Source of the DNA: CBDATA01 sp965202845
Lineage (GTDB): Bacteria; Acidobacteriota; Vicinamibacteria; Marinacidobacterales; Marinacidobacteraceae
Assembly (NCBI GenBank): GCA_965202845.1
Contig: OZ241856.1
Span: 682,001 to 746,000, forward strand
DNA: 64,000 bases
Direction: 5' to 3'
Shown here: positions 15,718-24,790 of the stretch, one piece after another
Layout of the letters: the number at the start of each line of letters is the position of its first letter
Numbering within the stretch: position 1 is the stretch's first letter
Made by a program: the position numbers and the translations under genes
Notes under the pieces: model-generated
The model's input: only the letters and a program-made list of their open reading frames with translations
What the model was told of the DNA's origin: nothing
Database searches by the model: none

Positions 15718-16977
15718 CTACCGCTGGAGGCGGAGGGTCTGGTTGTCGTCCCAGGCGGTCGTGTCGGAGAGGATGATCCGGTCGCCCTCCCGCAGCCCGT
15801 CCAGAATCTCGATGCGGCGCACCGATCCGCGCCCGAAGCGCGCCGCCACCCGCGTGGCGCTGCTCCCGTCGGGAGCGAGCCGGAACATGCTGGCGGCGCT
15901 GTTCGGCCGCCCGTAGGCGGGCCGCGCCACGTGGAGGGTGTCGGGAATCGTCTCGATCCGGATCACGCCGTCCACCGAAAGGTCCGGCCGCGCGCCCCGG
16001 GGCGGGGCTTCGGTCAGCCGGATGTCCACCCGCACCGTTCCCTCGCGGACCGCCGGGTCCACCCGGGTGAGCACTCCGGGGACGACGCCGTTCCGGGTGT
16101 CCACCAGCGCGTGCTGCCCCGGCTTCAGGTCCAGCGCTCGGGCTTCGGGGATCTCGAGCGTCGCCGCCAGCCGCGCCGGATCGGCGACCCGCGCCACCGG
16201 GGCGCCGGGGGCCACCTGCTGCCCCTCCTCCACCGGCATGTCCATGAGGATGCCCGCGCTGCCGGCCCGGACGGTCAGCGCCTCGAACTGGCGCCGCCGG
16301 AGCTCCAGGGTCGTCCGCCTGCGGGCGACCGCGGCTTCCCGGGAGCGGAGCCGGGCTTCGGCGGCTTCGCCCAGGATGGTCAGCCGCTCCTGCTCCAGGC
16401 GATGCCGCGCCCCGGTCTCGGCGGCGCGCACCGCGCTTCGCCGTTCCACCAGCTCGCCGATCAGCCCCGCCTCCCGCAGCGCGGCGTCCGCTTCGGCCCG
16501 CAGGCGCGCCCGGGCGTTCTCTGCGGCGACCTGCCCGGCGGTGGACTGCTGCTCCAGAAGCGCCGACCGGGTCTCGTGGCGGAGCAGGCGGAGCTCCGCC
16601 TCTTCCGCCCGCAAGAGGGCCCGGGCTTCGGCGACCTGTTGCTCCAGTTCGGGGTTGGAGAGCTCCAGCAGCACGGTGTCCGGCGTCACCGGCGTTCCCG
16701 GCAGCGCCCGCCGGGCTTCCACCAGCCCGCCGGTTTCGGCGATCCGCCAGCGGATTTCCTCGGGAGGCACCACCAGCTTCCCGGCGCCGCGGACGTCCCG
16801 GACGAACGCCCCCCGTTCCACCGTGCCGATGCGGAGCGAACGCACCGGGGCTTCGGGAACCCCGGGGCCGGGCCGCAAGAGCAGGAGGGAGGCGAGGAGC
16901 GCCGCGATTCCCGCAGCGAAACTGATCCGGCGCAGCCGCTTCCGTTTGCGGACGCGTTCGGAGACGGCGAAATCCAA
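15718..16977 (-). CDS. HlyD/RND-type periplasmic adaptor protein
   Basis: Membrane-fusion protein of 419 residues: a basic N-terminus, one transmembrane segment at about 18-38, a lipoyl-like half, a long alpha-helical hairpin rich in Glu, Arg and Ala (about 125-240), the second lipoyl half with VEEGQQVAPGAPVARVADPARLAATLEI, a beta-barrel and a C-terminal membrane-proximal domain ending LREGDRIILSD. Such proteins link an inner-membrane pump to TolC. No pump gene is adjacent; instead it is the last gene of a TRAP transporter operon, 4 bp after DctQM. The start is TTG at 16977, with no clear ribosome-binding site, so it probably depends on translational coupling. A TolC-family gene lies far away at 53872. 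Confidence 0.85.
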   Translation of the reverse strand: MDFAVSERVRKRKRLRRISFAAGIAALLASLLLLRPGPGVPEAPVRSLRIGTVERGAFVRDVRGAGKLVVPPEEIRWRIAETGGLVEARRALPGTPVTPDTVLLELSNPELEQQVAEARALLRAEEAELRLLRHETRSALLEQQSTAGQVAAENARARLRAEADAALREAGLIGELVERRSAVRAAETGARHRLEQERLTILGEAAEARLRSREAAVARRRTTLELRRRQFEALTVRAGSAGILMDMPVEEGQQVAPGAPVARVADPARLAATLEIPEARALDLKPGQHALVDTRNGVVPGVLTRVDPAVREGTVRVDIRLTEAPPRGARPDLSVDGVIRIETIPDTLHVARPAYGRPNSAASMFRLAPDGSSATRVAARFGRGSVRRIEILDGLREGDRIILSDTTAWDDNQTLRLQR

Positions 16978-16981
16978 CGGG

Positions 16982-18814
16982 TCAGTCGAGCACCAGCCCC
17001 GGCAGGGCGAGGGTCAGGTACGGAACATAGGTGATGAGCAGCACCGCCGCCGCCCGGATGGCCAGATACGGCAGGGTGGCCCGGTACACCTCGGTGAGCG
17101 GGCGCTTGAACCGGTAGGAGGCCAGAAAGAGATTCATGCCCACCGGCGGGGTGAGATAGCCGAGCTCCAGGTTGGTGAGGAAGATGATGCCCAGGTGCAG
17201 CGGGTCGATTCCGTAGGCGATCCCCAGCGGGGCGACCAGCGGCGCCACCACCACGATCGCCGCGAAGATGTCCATGAGGCATCCGGTGATGAGCAAGAAG
17301 ACGTTCAGCAGGAGGAGGAAGAACAGCGGCGAGGACACGAACGACTGGACCCATGCGGTGGCCAGGTACGGGATGTCCGCGAAGATCATGTAGTTGGTGA
17401 GGCCGAGCGCCGCGCCCAGGATGAGCAGCACCCCGCCGATCAGGGTGACCGCGTTGGCGCCGGTTCGCACCAGGTCGGCCAGGGTCTTGCCCTCGCGGTG
17501 GATCGCGTACTCCACCAGCAGCGCGTAGAGGACGGTGAGCGCCGCCGCCTCCACCAGCGTCGCGAACCCGCCGAAGACGAGGCCGAGCACGAAGATCGGG
17601 ATGGCGGCTTCCCATTTGGCGGTGCGGAGCGCGCCCAGGGCTTCGCGCATCGAGAACGGGGAGACATCGCCGGGGCGCCGACGCACCATGAGGATGGTGA
17701 ACCCCGCGACCAGGGCGATCTCCATCACCCCCGGAGCGAGGCCGGCGACGAAGAGCCGCTTGATGTCCACCTCGGCCACGATCCCGTAGAGGATCACCGC
17801 GAGCGACGGCGGGAAGAGCAGCCCCAGCGAACCGGCGGAGGTCAGAAGGCCGGTCGCCAGCCGGGGGCGCAGCCCGTCGGCGGTCAGCATCGGGAACAGC
17901 AGGCCGCCCATCGCCAGGATGGAGACGCCGCTTCCGCCGGTGAAGCAGGTGAAGAACGCCGAGCTCACGATGGCGGCCACCGCCACCCCTCCCGGCATCC
18001 AGCCGAAGAATCCGCGGAACAGCTGCACCAGCCGTTTGGGCGCCCCCCCCTCCGCCAGGATGTACCCGGCGAGCGTGAACAGCGGGATGGTGGGGAGCAG
18101 GGACTTGTTCACCATGCCGTACGCCTCCGCCGGGATGGCGGAGACCGGGTCCCAGTTGGCCCAGAGGAGGAGCGCCGCGATGCCGGCGAGCGCCACGAAG
18201 ATCGGAGCGCCGAGGCCGGCGGCGATGAGCGTCACCAGCAGCAGCGGCCCGTGGATCCCCGTTTCGGTGAGGTCCCATCCGGTGAACCCCTCGTGCATCA
18301 GCAGCGGGATCGCGAGTCCGAGGAGGGCGACCGCCTTGCCCCAGGGCTGCGGGATGCGGCGCCAGAGGCGCCACCCGATCAGCGCGAACCCGAACGGCAT
18401 GACCCCTTCCGCAATCCAGAGCGGAATCCCGAAGGCCAGCTCCCGGCCGCCCTCCATCTCGGCTCGGATCAGGACCACGCTGGCCCAGGCCATGGTGAGC
18501 GACACGACGACCCCGACCGCGCCGGCGAGCGCGGTCGCCACCGGCCGCCAGCTTTCGGGGAGCGTGTTGGTTCCGATTCCCAGCGAAAGCAGCTCGCCGC
18601 GCCGCGCCGCGATGGCGGCGCCGAGGAAGCCGACCCAGAGCACCAAGTGGGGAACCCAGACCCCGGAGCCGGGAATGCCGGTGGGGTGGAACGGGCGGAT
18701 CAGGGCTTCGGTGATCGGCAGCGCCGCCATGAGCACCAAGGCGCCGACCGCGACCGCGTCCTCGAAGCGGGAAAGGCGTCCCCCTCCTCCTCCAGTCGTC
18801 TCCCGCCCGGTCAT
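16982..18814 (-). CDS. TRAP transporter fused permease (DctQ-DctM)
   Basis: Inner-membrane protein of 610 residues. The first 170 or so hold four hydrophobic segments typical of the small DctQ subunit (WVPHLVLWVGFLGAAIAARRGELL). The remainder is a DctM large subunit with many helices, including PTIPLFTLAGYILAEGG, FTGGSGVSILAMGGLLFP and the late ELGYLTPPVGMNLFLAS signature. TRAP transporters import organic acids using an ion gradient and a binding protein. Fused QM forms are common. The ATG lies 27 bp downstream of the binding-protein stop. The membrane domains are complete; the substrate is not evident. Confidence 0.9.
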   Translation of the reverse strand: MTGRETTGGGGGRLSRFEDAVAVGALVLMAALPITEALIRPFHPTGIPGSGVWVPHLVLWVGFLGAAIAARRGELLSLGIGTNTLPESWRPVATALAGAVGVVVSLTMAWASVVLIRAEMEGGRELAFGIPLWIAEGVMPFGFALIGWRLWRRIPQPWGKAVALLGLAIPLLMHEGFTGWDLTETGIHGPLLLVTLIAAGLGAPIFVALAGIAALLLWANWDPVSAIPAEAYGMVNKSLLPTIPLFTLAGYILAEGGAPKRLVQLFRGFFGWMPGGVAVAAIVSSAFFTCFTGGSGVSILAMGGLLFPMLTADGLRPRLATGLLTSAGSLGLLFPPSLAVILYGIVAEVDIKRLFVAGLAPGVMEIALVAGFTILMVRRRPGDVSPFSMREALGALRTAKWEAAIPIFVLGLVFGGFATLVEAAALTVLYALLVEYAIHREGKTLADLVRTGANAVTLIGGVLLILGAALGLTNYMIFADIPYLATAWVQSFVSSPLFFLLLLNVFLLITGCLMDIFAAIVVVAPLVAPLGIAYGIDPLHLGIIFLTNLELGYLTPPVGMNLFLASYRFKRPLTEVYRATLPYLAIRAAAVLLITYVPYLTLALPGLVLD

Positions 18815-18841
18815 GGGGCCGCCGTCAGCCTGCCGGGTACC

Positions 18842-19846
18842 CTACGGATTGGCGGCCCGGTAGGCATCGCGGAGCCGAAAGACCTCGTCGAAAACTTCCG
18901 GCGGAATGAGCCGCTCGCGCACCAGCGGCAGCAGCTCTTCGTGGATCTCGGTCATCTCCTGCACGAAGGCCGGATCGGATTCGGTGACTTCGAGGCCGCG
19001 GGCGCGCATCGCTTCCAGGGACCTGCCTTCCTGGGCGAGGCTGGTGGCTTCGAACTCGGCGCTGCCGTCCGCGATGATGCGGGTCATGACTTCCTGCTGG
19101 TCGGGGGTCAGCTCGTTCCAGGACTCCTCGCGCATGAGGAAGGCGCCCTGGACCGGGGCCCAGGGCAGCTCGGCCATGTATCGGGCGCTGCGGTAGATCT
19201 GGGATCCCTCCGCGTAGACGATGGGAAGGGGCGCGGTCTCCACCAGCCCGGTCTGGAAGCCGCTCACCACCTCGACCGAGCTGATCGGCACCGGGTCGAA
19301 GCCGGCGAGCCGCAGCAGGTCGGTGGTGGTCGGGTCGCCGGTGGCGCCGGCCATCCGCAGCGCGCGGAGGTCATCCAGCGACTGGACCGGCTCGGTGGAA
19401 AAGAAGTGCACCCAGCCGATTCCGGTCCAGCCGAGCGCCCGGAGGCCCAGGTCGCGCAGGTCCCGATCGAAACGGGCGTTGATTCCCTGGCGGACGTGGT
19501 TCCACTCCCCGGCGTCGGAATAGACCATCGGCAGCGAGAGCGCGAGCGCTCCCGGAACCAGCTCCGCGACCCCGATGTTGGAGAGCGCGATCATCTGGAT
19601 CTGGTTGATCCGCATCTTCCGGATCATTTCGGATTCGTCGCCGGCGGCGCCGCCGGAGAGGACCCGAATCCGCACTTCGCCGTCTGTCTCCCTGCCGACT
19701 TCGGCGGCCATCTCGCGCAGCAGGAGGTGCCACGCCGAGTTGTTGGGGACCAGGCTTCCGAGCCGGAACTGCACCCGCGCGTCGGCGGATTGGGCCAGAC
19801 CGATCCCGAGAACGGCCAGCATCAGACAAAGTTTGGATGGGTTCAT
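18842..19846 (-). CDS. TRAP transporter substrate-binding protein (DctP family)
   Basis: Periplasmic binding protein of 334 residues with a signal peptide (MNPSKLCLMLAVLGIGLAQS, cleaved after about residue 23). Family marks include FRLGSLVPNNSAWHLLLREMA at the start, ELVPGALALSLPMVY, the conserved Arg region DLRALRMAGATGDPTTTDLL and GFQTGLVETAPLPIVYAEG. The conserved Arg usually pairs with a carboxylate of the ligand, so an organic acid is likely. Its ATG overlaps the stop of the TAtT gene by ATGA. Together with the permease downstream it makes a complete TRAP system. Confidence 0.9.
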   Translation of the reverse strand: MNPSKLCLMLAVLGIGLAQSADARVQFRLGSLVPNNSAWHLLLREMAAEVGRETDGEVRIRVLSGGAAGDESEMIRKMRINQIQMIALSNIGVAELVPGALALSLPMVYSDAGEWNHVRQGINARFDRDLRDLGLRALGWTGIGWVHFFSTEPVQSLDDLRALRMAGATGDPTTTDLLRLAGFDPVPISSVEVVSGFQTGLVETAPLPIVYAEGSQIYRSARYMAELPWAPVQGAFLMREESWNELTPDQQEVMTRIIADGSAEFEATSLAQEGRSLEAMRARGLEVTESDPAFVQEMTEIHEELLPLVRERLIPPEVFDEVFRLRDAYRAANP

Positions 19847-20760
19847 TCGGAGTCGTCCAGAAAGTAGTCCTCGGTGTTGCCGAGGAGCCATGCGGCGCGT
19901 TCCCGCGCCACCTGGTTCAGGAGCCGGGCGTCCGGCTCGCTGTCGATGTCGAAGGCGAGCGTCTGCTCGAGCAGGTCCACGAATTCGGCGCGATCCACGG
20001 ATGCCCGGGCGCCGGTTTCGGCCCACGAAGTCCAGATCACCGGGCGGCGCTCCGGCCCCCGTTCCAGCGCGGTCTCATAGAAGCTGCGGGCGAGGTCGAG
20101 GTCGCCGCCGAGCCGGGAAGCCTCGTAGAGCATCAGGTAGTCGTACACCACGCTGTCGTCCACCGTGTCGTCCAGCCCGCGGGAGCGGTGCAACAGCGCC
20201 CCCATGACCGCCACGTCGGCGGTCGCCTCCGGGTCGTCGGTGGACATGGCGATCCAGGCGCCGACCGCGGTGCCGGTCCACAGCGCGAGCGACGCCTCCT
20301 CGGCGCCGAGCTCGGCGGCCGCGTTCTCCGGCTCCCGGCGCAGCCGGGCGGCGATTCCCGGATGCTCCACTTCGAGTCCGCGCATGCCGTAATCCACCGC
20401 GCGCCGGTAGAGGCGGCGCGCCCGGCGGCGGACCTCCTGCTCCTCCTCGAACTGGGTGAAGTCCAGGTCGAACATCTCCGGCTCCACGAAGGCGTAGGCG
20501 TAGAGCATGAAGCCCTTGACGGCGGCGAGCAGCAGATCCGGGTTTTCCGGGCTGCCCACCAGCAGGGTCTCGATGGTCTTCAGGTTGAACGCCATCGCCT
20601 GCTCCACCAGCCCCAGGTCGTCGTCGGTGCGGATCGCGGTCTCCATGTCGTCGAACACGCCGGCGACCGAGTTCATGGCCCAGCCCGCCACCCACGAACA
20701 GGACGGAAGCGCCAGCAGTCCGGCGACGACCAGACCGGAAAGCACGGGCAGCCGGAGCAT
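19843..20760 (-). CDS. TRAP-associated TAtT lipoprotein
   Basis: Lipoprotein of 305 residues with the lipobox LPSC (lipidated Cys21). The all-helical remainder, with FNLKTIETLLVGSPENPDLL, ARRLYRRAVDYGMRGLE and SFYETALERGPERRP, matches the T-component (TAtT) family: TPR-like proteins that trimerise and dock a TRAP binding protein at the membrane. It heads the operon, and its stop overlaps the DctP start, which supports a direct partnership with DctP. TAtT components are found in only some TRAP systems, and a hydrophobic ligand channel through trimer and binding protein has been proposed. Ligand here unknown. Confidence 0.88.
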   Translation of the reverse strand: MLRLPVLSGLVVAGLLALPSCSWVAGWAMNSVAGVFDDMETAIRTDDDLGLVEQAMAFNLKTIETLLVGSPENPDLLLAAVKGFMLYAYAFVEPEMFDLDFTQFEEEQEVRRRARRLYRRAVDYGMRGLEVEHPGIAARLRREPENAAAELGAEEASLALWTGTAVGAWIAMSTDDPEATADVAVMGALLHRSRGLDDTVDDSVVYDYLMLYEASRLGGDLDLARSFYETALERGPERRPVIWTSWAETGARASVDRAEFVDLLEQTLAFDIDSEPDARLLNQVARERAAWLLGNTEDYFLDDSE

Positions 20761-20794
20761 GGGGGGAAGGGAGGAAGTCTAGTCCGGGGGCTCC

Positions 20795-22009
20795 TCAGCG
20801 TCGTTCCCGCCAGGCCGCCAGCAGGTCTTCGGGAAGGGCGGGGGACGCGGCGACCTCCCCCGTCGCGTCCCGGGACCAGGCGATGGACTGGATCCGATGC
20901 GTCTCCAGTTCGGCCCGGAGCGGCTCCACCGACCGGGAGGCGAGGGCGTAGCGGTTGTCGGTCTCGCCCGGATCCCGGTCCAGCGCGTACAGGGCGAACA
21001 CCGCGTCCTGGCCGTCCTGGCTTCCGGGCAGCGGGATGCGGAGCAGCTTGAGCCGGCCGTCGAGGATGGCCGTCGCTCCTCCGGCGGTCATCGCGTGCAG
21101 TCGGCGGTGGGGGCGGAATTCCTGCCCCTGGAGCGCCGGGAGCAGCGAGACGCCGATCCGTCCGGGAACCGGCGCCTCGACCGGGTCGACGCCCACCAAA
21201 TCCAATGCAGTCCATGGGATGTCGGCGAGGCTCGCGAGGCCGGAAAACCGCGTTCCCCGCGGGAAAACGGGTTCGGAGTCGCCGAGGACGCCGACGATGA
21301 GGGGGACCCGCAGCGCCTCGTCGAACAGGGTGCGGGGGCGCTCTCCCGGATCGCCCCGCTCGCCCAGGGACTCCCCGTGCAGTCCGGCGACCACGACCAC
21401 CGTCGATTCGCCCTCCCGGAGGGGCGCGAGGATATGGCCCACGAGCTGGTCCAGCGTACGGTCCGGTTCGCCGTCGGCGGAGATGTGGAGCCAGGCGAAG
21501 AAGGGGGATTCCGCCGGGACGCCTTCGGCGAAACGCGCTGCGACCGCCGCCGCCCGATCCGGCGCCGGAAGCCGCCAGCGCTCCCGGAAGTCGTCGAAGC
21601 CCCGTCCGAACCCGGTCGCCGCGCCGAGCGCCGGATGGTCGGTGACGGCCAAGGTGCGGTAGCCCAGTGCGCGCAGCCGCTCGGCGAGCGTCCTGGGCGC
21701 CGCCAGCATCGTCGGCCCCGCGCCGCCGTCCCGGTCGGAGGAGGCGCGCGCCGGGTCGAGACCGGTGAGCATCGCCGCCGCCGCCCGCCCGGTCTCCGGC
21801 CACGGGGTGCGGGCTTCGAGGAAGACGGCGCCGTCCGCCGCCAGCAGGTCGAGATTCGGGGTGATGTTCTGCGGATAGCCGAGGATGCCCAGCCGGTCGG
21901 CGCGCAGCGGGGAGACCGAGATCAGCAGCAGGTTCGCTTCCGGGGTCGGCGGCGGCGGTTCGGAACACCCGCCCGCCAGCAGTCCCAGCAGCGCAAGGCG
22001 CGGCTTCAC
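20795..22009 (-). CDS. sulfatase-like lipoprotein with a degenerate active site
   Basis: Lipoprotein of 404 residues (lipobox LAGGC, lipidated Cys15) with the alkaline-phosphatase/sulfatase fold. The opening strand reads NLLLISVSPLRADRLG, where active homologues have an Asp in place of the Ser after Val to bind metal. The nucleophile region reads ARTPWPETGRAAAAMLTG without the Cys/Ser-X-Pro-X-Arg motif. The metal-binding Asp-His pair before Gly-Glu is Leu-His (GLHGESLGERG). With three key residues lost, hydrolysis is doubtful, and a binding or structural role is more likely. The GTG at 22009 overlaps the stop of tsaE (GTGA), so the gene is translated as part of that operon. Confidence 0.75.
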   Translation of the reverse strand: MKPRLALLGLLAGGCSEPPPPTPEANLLLISVSPLRADRLGILGYPQNITPNLDLLAADGAVFLEARTPWPETGRAAAAMLTGLDPARASSDRDGGAGPTMLAAPRTLAERLRALGYRTLAVTDHPALGAATGFGRGFDDFRERWRLPAPDRAAAVAARFAEGVPAESPFFAWLHISADGEPDRTLDQLVGHILAPLREGESTVVVVAGLHGESLGERGDPGERPRTLFDEALRVPLIVGVLGDSEPVFPRGTRFSGLASLADIPWTALDLVGVDPVEAPVPGRIGVSLLPALQGQEFRPHRRLHAMTAGGATAILDGRLKLLRIPLPGSQDGQDAVFALYALDRDPGETDNRYALASRSVEPLRAELETHRIQSIAWSRDATGEVAASPALPEDLLAAWRERR

Positions 22010-22428
22010 CGGCGCTCGACCTCGATGCTCCGCCGGTTCGGGCCGAGACGCCGGATGCGAACCCGCACCGCGTCCTCCCGACGGAACCGCCCCAGCTTCT
22101 CCGGCCATTCCACCACCACGACGGCGCCCTCCTCCTCCATCTCCTCGATCCCGAGCTCGTCGAGTTCGGCGGGATGCTCGATCCGGTAGAGGTCCAGGTG
22201 GTAGAGCGGACGGGTTCCGGCGCCGTGCCGCTCCACCAGCGCGAAGGTGGGGCTGCTCACGTCGGACGGCGGCACGCCGTAATGGCGCGCCAGTCCCTTG
22301 GCGAATACCGTCTTTCCGGCGCCCAGGTCCCCCTCGAGGTAGAAGGCGGGAGCGTCCGGGTAGCGGCCGGCGACTTCGGTCGCAAGCGCCAGCGTCTCCT
22401 CCGGACCGGCGGTCTCCTGCGCGGTCAT
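22006..22428 (-). CDS. tsaE: tRNA threonylcarbamoyladenosine biosynthesis protein TsaE
   Basis: P-loop ATPase of 140 residues, within the family's usual size. It works with TsaB and TsaD to attach threonylcarbamoyl to A37 of ANN-decoding tRNAs. The Walker A region is GDLGAGKTVFAKGLA, followed by SSPTFALVERH, the LYHLDLYRI segment and a late Trp-Pro-Glu (VVVVEWPEKLG), all diagnostic. The ATG overlaps the stop of the nnrD gene, and its own stop overlaps the sulfatase-like gene. The nnrD-tsaE order is conserved in many bacteria. Confidence 0.93.
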   Translation of the reverse strand: MTAQETAGPEETLALATEVAGRYPDAPAFYLEGDLGAGKTVFAKGLARHYGVPPSDVSSPTFALVERHGAGTRPLYHLDLYRIEHPAELDELGIEEMEEEGAVVVVEWPEKLGRFRREDAVRVRIRRLGPNRRSIEVERR

Positions 22429-23957
22429 GCCGCCGCGTCGCGCATCCGCGCCAGCGCATGGCCGAGCTGGTCGGCGACCGCCGAGGCGGTGACCGCTTCC
22501 GGCGCTCCCAGCCGCTCGCGCGCCAGGCCGCCGGCGAGGCCGTGGAGGAACACCCCGGCGACCAGCGCGTCCCGCGGCGGAAATTCCCGGGCGAGGAGGG
22601 CGCCCACCAGTCCGGTCAGCACATCGCCGGAGCCGCCGGTGGCGAGTTCCGGGCCCCCGGTGGAGTTCACCAGAACCTCGCCGCCCGGTCCGGCGACCAG
22701 CGTGCCCGGTCCCTTGAGGGCGACCGGATTCCCGGCGGCGGCGGCGAGTTCCCGCACCGCTTCCAGGCGTTCGTCGGCGCAGGCGCGCCCCAGCAGGCGC
22801 GCCGCCTCTCCGGGGTGGGGAGTGAGCGCGAGTCCCTCCCGGAGCGCGCCGGGGTCCCCGGCAAAGGCGTTCAGCCCGTCGGCGTCCAGAACCAGCGGCG
22901 CTTCCGACCGGTTCACGATCCGGCGGACCTCCTCCCGGGCCGCCGCCGTCCGCCCGATGCCGGGTCCCACCGCAAACGCGGTTGGTTCTTCGGCGCGCAG
23001 CGCCGCATCGGCGGCGCCCGCCGCGAGTTCCCCTTCGGGGCCGGCGGGAAGCGGAAGGCGCATCGCCTCGGGCGGCAAGCCCGCCAGCGCCGCTTCCGGG
23101 GCGGCCACGGTGAGCAGCCCCACCCCGGCCCGGAGCGCGCTCTGGGCCGCCAGGATCGCCGCGCCCGGCATACGCTCCGATCCGGCGACCAGCAGCAGGC
23201 GCCCCCGGGTTCCCTTGTGGGCGCCGACCGGCGGGGGCGGGAACCATCCGGCGAGGTCGGCGGCGGAAACCAACCGAACCCGGTCCTCCGGATCGGGCGT
23301 CAGGTAGTCCTCCGGGATGCCGATTTCGAGCGTCCGCACCTTGCCGCACCATGCGCTCGCCGGATGCACGAAGCAGCACCGCCGGGGGGCGGCCAGGGCG
23401 AAGGTGTGGCGCGCCCGCAGCGCCGGTCCGGGAACCCGTCCGCTGTCGGGGTCGAGTCCGGTCGGGATGTCCACCGCGACCTGGACGCGCCCTCCGGGGT
23501 CCCGGAGCTCGCCGTCGACGATGCGGGCGAGCGTCCCCCGCAGCGGACCGCGCGACCCGCCTCCGAGCAGAGCGTCCACCACCACACCGCCCCGGTCGGG
23601 AAGGGCGTCCCGGATGGGTCCTTCGGGGCGCACCTCCACCGGCAGCCCCAGCGCCCGGGCGGTCTCCAGATTCGCCAGGGTCTCGGGAACGAGCCGGTCC
23701 TCGGGCGCGAGAACCAGCGCCCGGGCCGGCAGTCCCCGTTGTCGAAGCGCCCGCAGGACGACCAGTCCGTCGCCGCCGTTGCCGCCGCGCCCGGAGAGGA
23801 TCAGGACGCCCCGCGCCGCCGCTTCCGGACACTCTTCGAGGATCGCGCTTGCGATCGCGCGTCCGGCGGTCTCCATGAGAACCCGCGCCGGAATGCCGGC
23901 TTCAAGGGTGGCGCGCCGATCCGCTTCCCGGATGCGGGACTGGCGCAGCAGCTCCAT
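22425..23957 (-). CDS. nnrD: bifunctional NAD(P)H-hydrate epimerase/dehydratase
   Basis: Fused repair enzyme of 510 residues. The N-terminal half (about 1-215) is the YjeF-N epimerase domain with GRGGNGGDGLVVLR and VAVDIPTGLDPDSG. The C-terminal half (about 225-505) is the ADP/ATP-dependent dehydratase with GTRGRLLLVAGS, VLDADGLNAF, LTPHPGEAARLLG, VALKGPGTLV and ATGGSGDVLTG. It converts damaged NAD(P)H hydrates back to NAD(P)H. The gene starts 15 bp after the stop of the racemase gene and overlaps tsaE by ATGA. All motifs for both activities are present. Confidence 0.95.
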   Translation of the reverse strand: MELLRQSRIREADRRATLEAGIPARVLMETAGRAIASAILEECPEAAARGVLILSGRGGNGGDGLVVLRALRQRGLPARALVLAPEDRLVPETLANLETARALGLPVEVRPEGPIRDALPDRGGVVVDALLGGGSRGPLRGTLARIVDGELRDPGGRVQVAVDIPTGLDPDSGRVPGPALRARHTFALAAPRRCCFVHPASAWCGKVRTLEIGIPEDYLTPDPEDRVRLVSAADLAGWFPPPPVGAHKGTRGRLLLVAGSERMPGAAILAAQSALRAGVGLLTVAAPEAALAGLPPEAMRLPLPAGPEGELAAGAADAALRAEEPTAFAVGPGIGRTAAAREEVRRIVNRSEAPLVLDADGLNAFAGDPGALREGLALTPHPGEAARLLGRACADERLEAVRELAAAAGNPVALKGPGTLVAGPGGEVLVNSTGGPELATGGSGDVLTGLVGALLAREFPPRDALVAGVFLHGLAGGLARERLGAPEAVTASAVADQLGHALARMRDAAA

Positions 23958-23972
23958 CGAAGGGGGCGTCGG

Positions 23973-24764
23973 TCAGCCGGGCAGCGGACGCTCGCCGGAT
24001 GCGATGCGGATGGCTTCCCGGGCCAGCGCCGCCACCGGATCCACGAAATGGTCGCCGGGGCGGGGGCCCAGCGCCAGCGGGATTTCGGAGCAGGCGGTGA
24101 CCACCAGCCGGGCGTCGCGCCGTTTCAGGTGTTCCGCCGCCAGCAGCAGGCGCCTGCGGTATCGCGGGTAGTACATCCCCGACTTGATGCCGCCGCCGAG
24201 CCGCTGGCCGTGCAGCTCCTTGCCGAAGATCGGCTCCATCACCAGCTCCTCCTGGAGCCGCTCCCCGTCGGGGAGATCGAGAAGCGTGATCGCCCGGAGC
24301 CGGGGGTAGGCGCGGGCCAGGCGGTTCCGGTAGAGCCGGCTGGTGAGGGTGCCGGTCGCGCCGAGAATCCCCACGGTTTCGCCGGGAGCGAGGCGCCGCC
24401 CGACTTCGTGGACGGTCTCGTCCACCATGTCCAGCAGCGGGACGCCGAGCCGCTCCCGCATGCACGAAAGGAAGAGGTGCGCCTGGTTGCAGGGTACGCA
24501 GAGAAAGTCGACGGCGTCGCCGAGCCGCGCCGCGCTCTGGAGCAGCATCGCCGCCGGCGCGTCGGTTCCCTCGACCACCGCCTGGACCCGGGACGGGGTC
24601 TGCGGGATCGAGGAGAGAACCCAGGGCGGGTATTCCTGGTCGGCGAGCGCCCTGCCGGCGCTCCGGGCCGCTTCTTGCAGGAGCAGCGACTCGAAGGCGA
24701 GGTGGGCGTGGGGGCCGAGGCCGCCGAGAATCCCGATGGTCCGCGGCCAGGCGATGTCCTTCAT
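23973..24764 (-). CDS. aspartate/glutamate racemase family protein
   Basis: Cofactor-independent racemase of 263 residues. It begins with TIGILGGLGPHAHLAFESLLL, a standard opening for aspartate racemases. The two catalytic Cys are visible, one in FLCVPCNQAH (about residue 90) and one in VVTACSEIPLAL (about 225). Such enzymes interconvert L- and D-amino acids for cell-wall or signalling use. It is the first gene of a unit running into nnrD and tsaE, and is divergent from the ornithine-cyclodeaminase-type gene across 26 bp. Exact substrate, aspartate or other, is not determined. Confidence 0.85.
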   Translation of the reverse strand: MKDIAWPRTIGILGGLGPHAHLAFESLLLQEAARSAGRALADQEYPPWVLSSIPQTPSRVQAVVEGTDAPAAMLLQSAARLGDAVDFLCVPCNQAHLFLSCMRERLGVPLLDMVDETVHEVGRRLAPGETVGILGATGTLTSRLYRNRLARAYPRLRAITLLDLPDGERLQEELVMEPIFGKELHGQRLGGGIKSGMYYPRYRRRLLLAAEHLKRRDARLVVTACSEIPLALGPRPGDHFVDPVAALAREAIRIASGERPLPG

Positions 24765-24790
24765 GGCGCGGGAAGGATACTGTTGACGCG

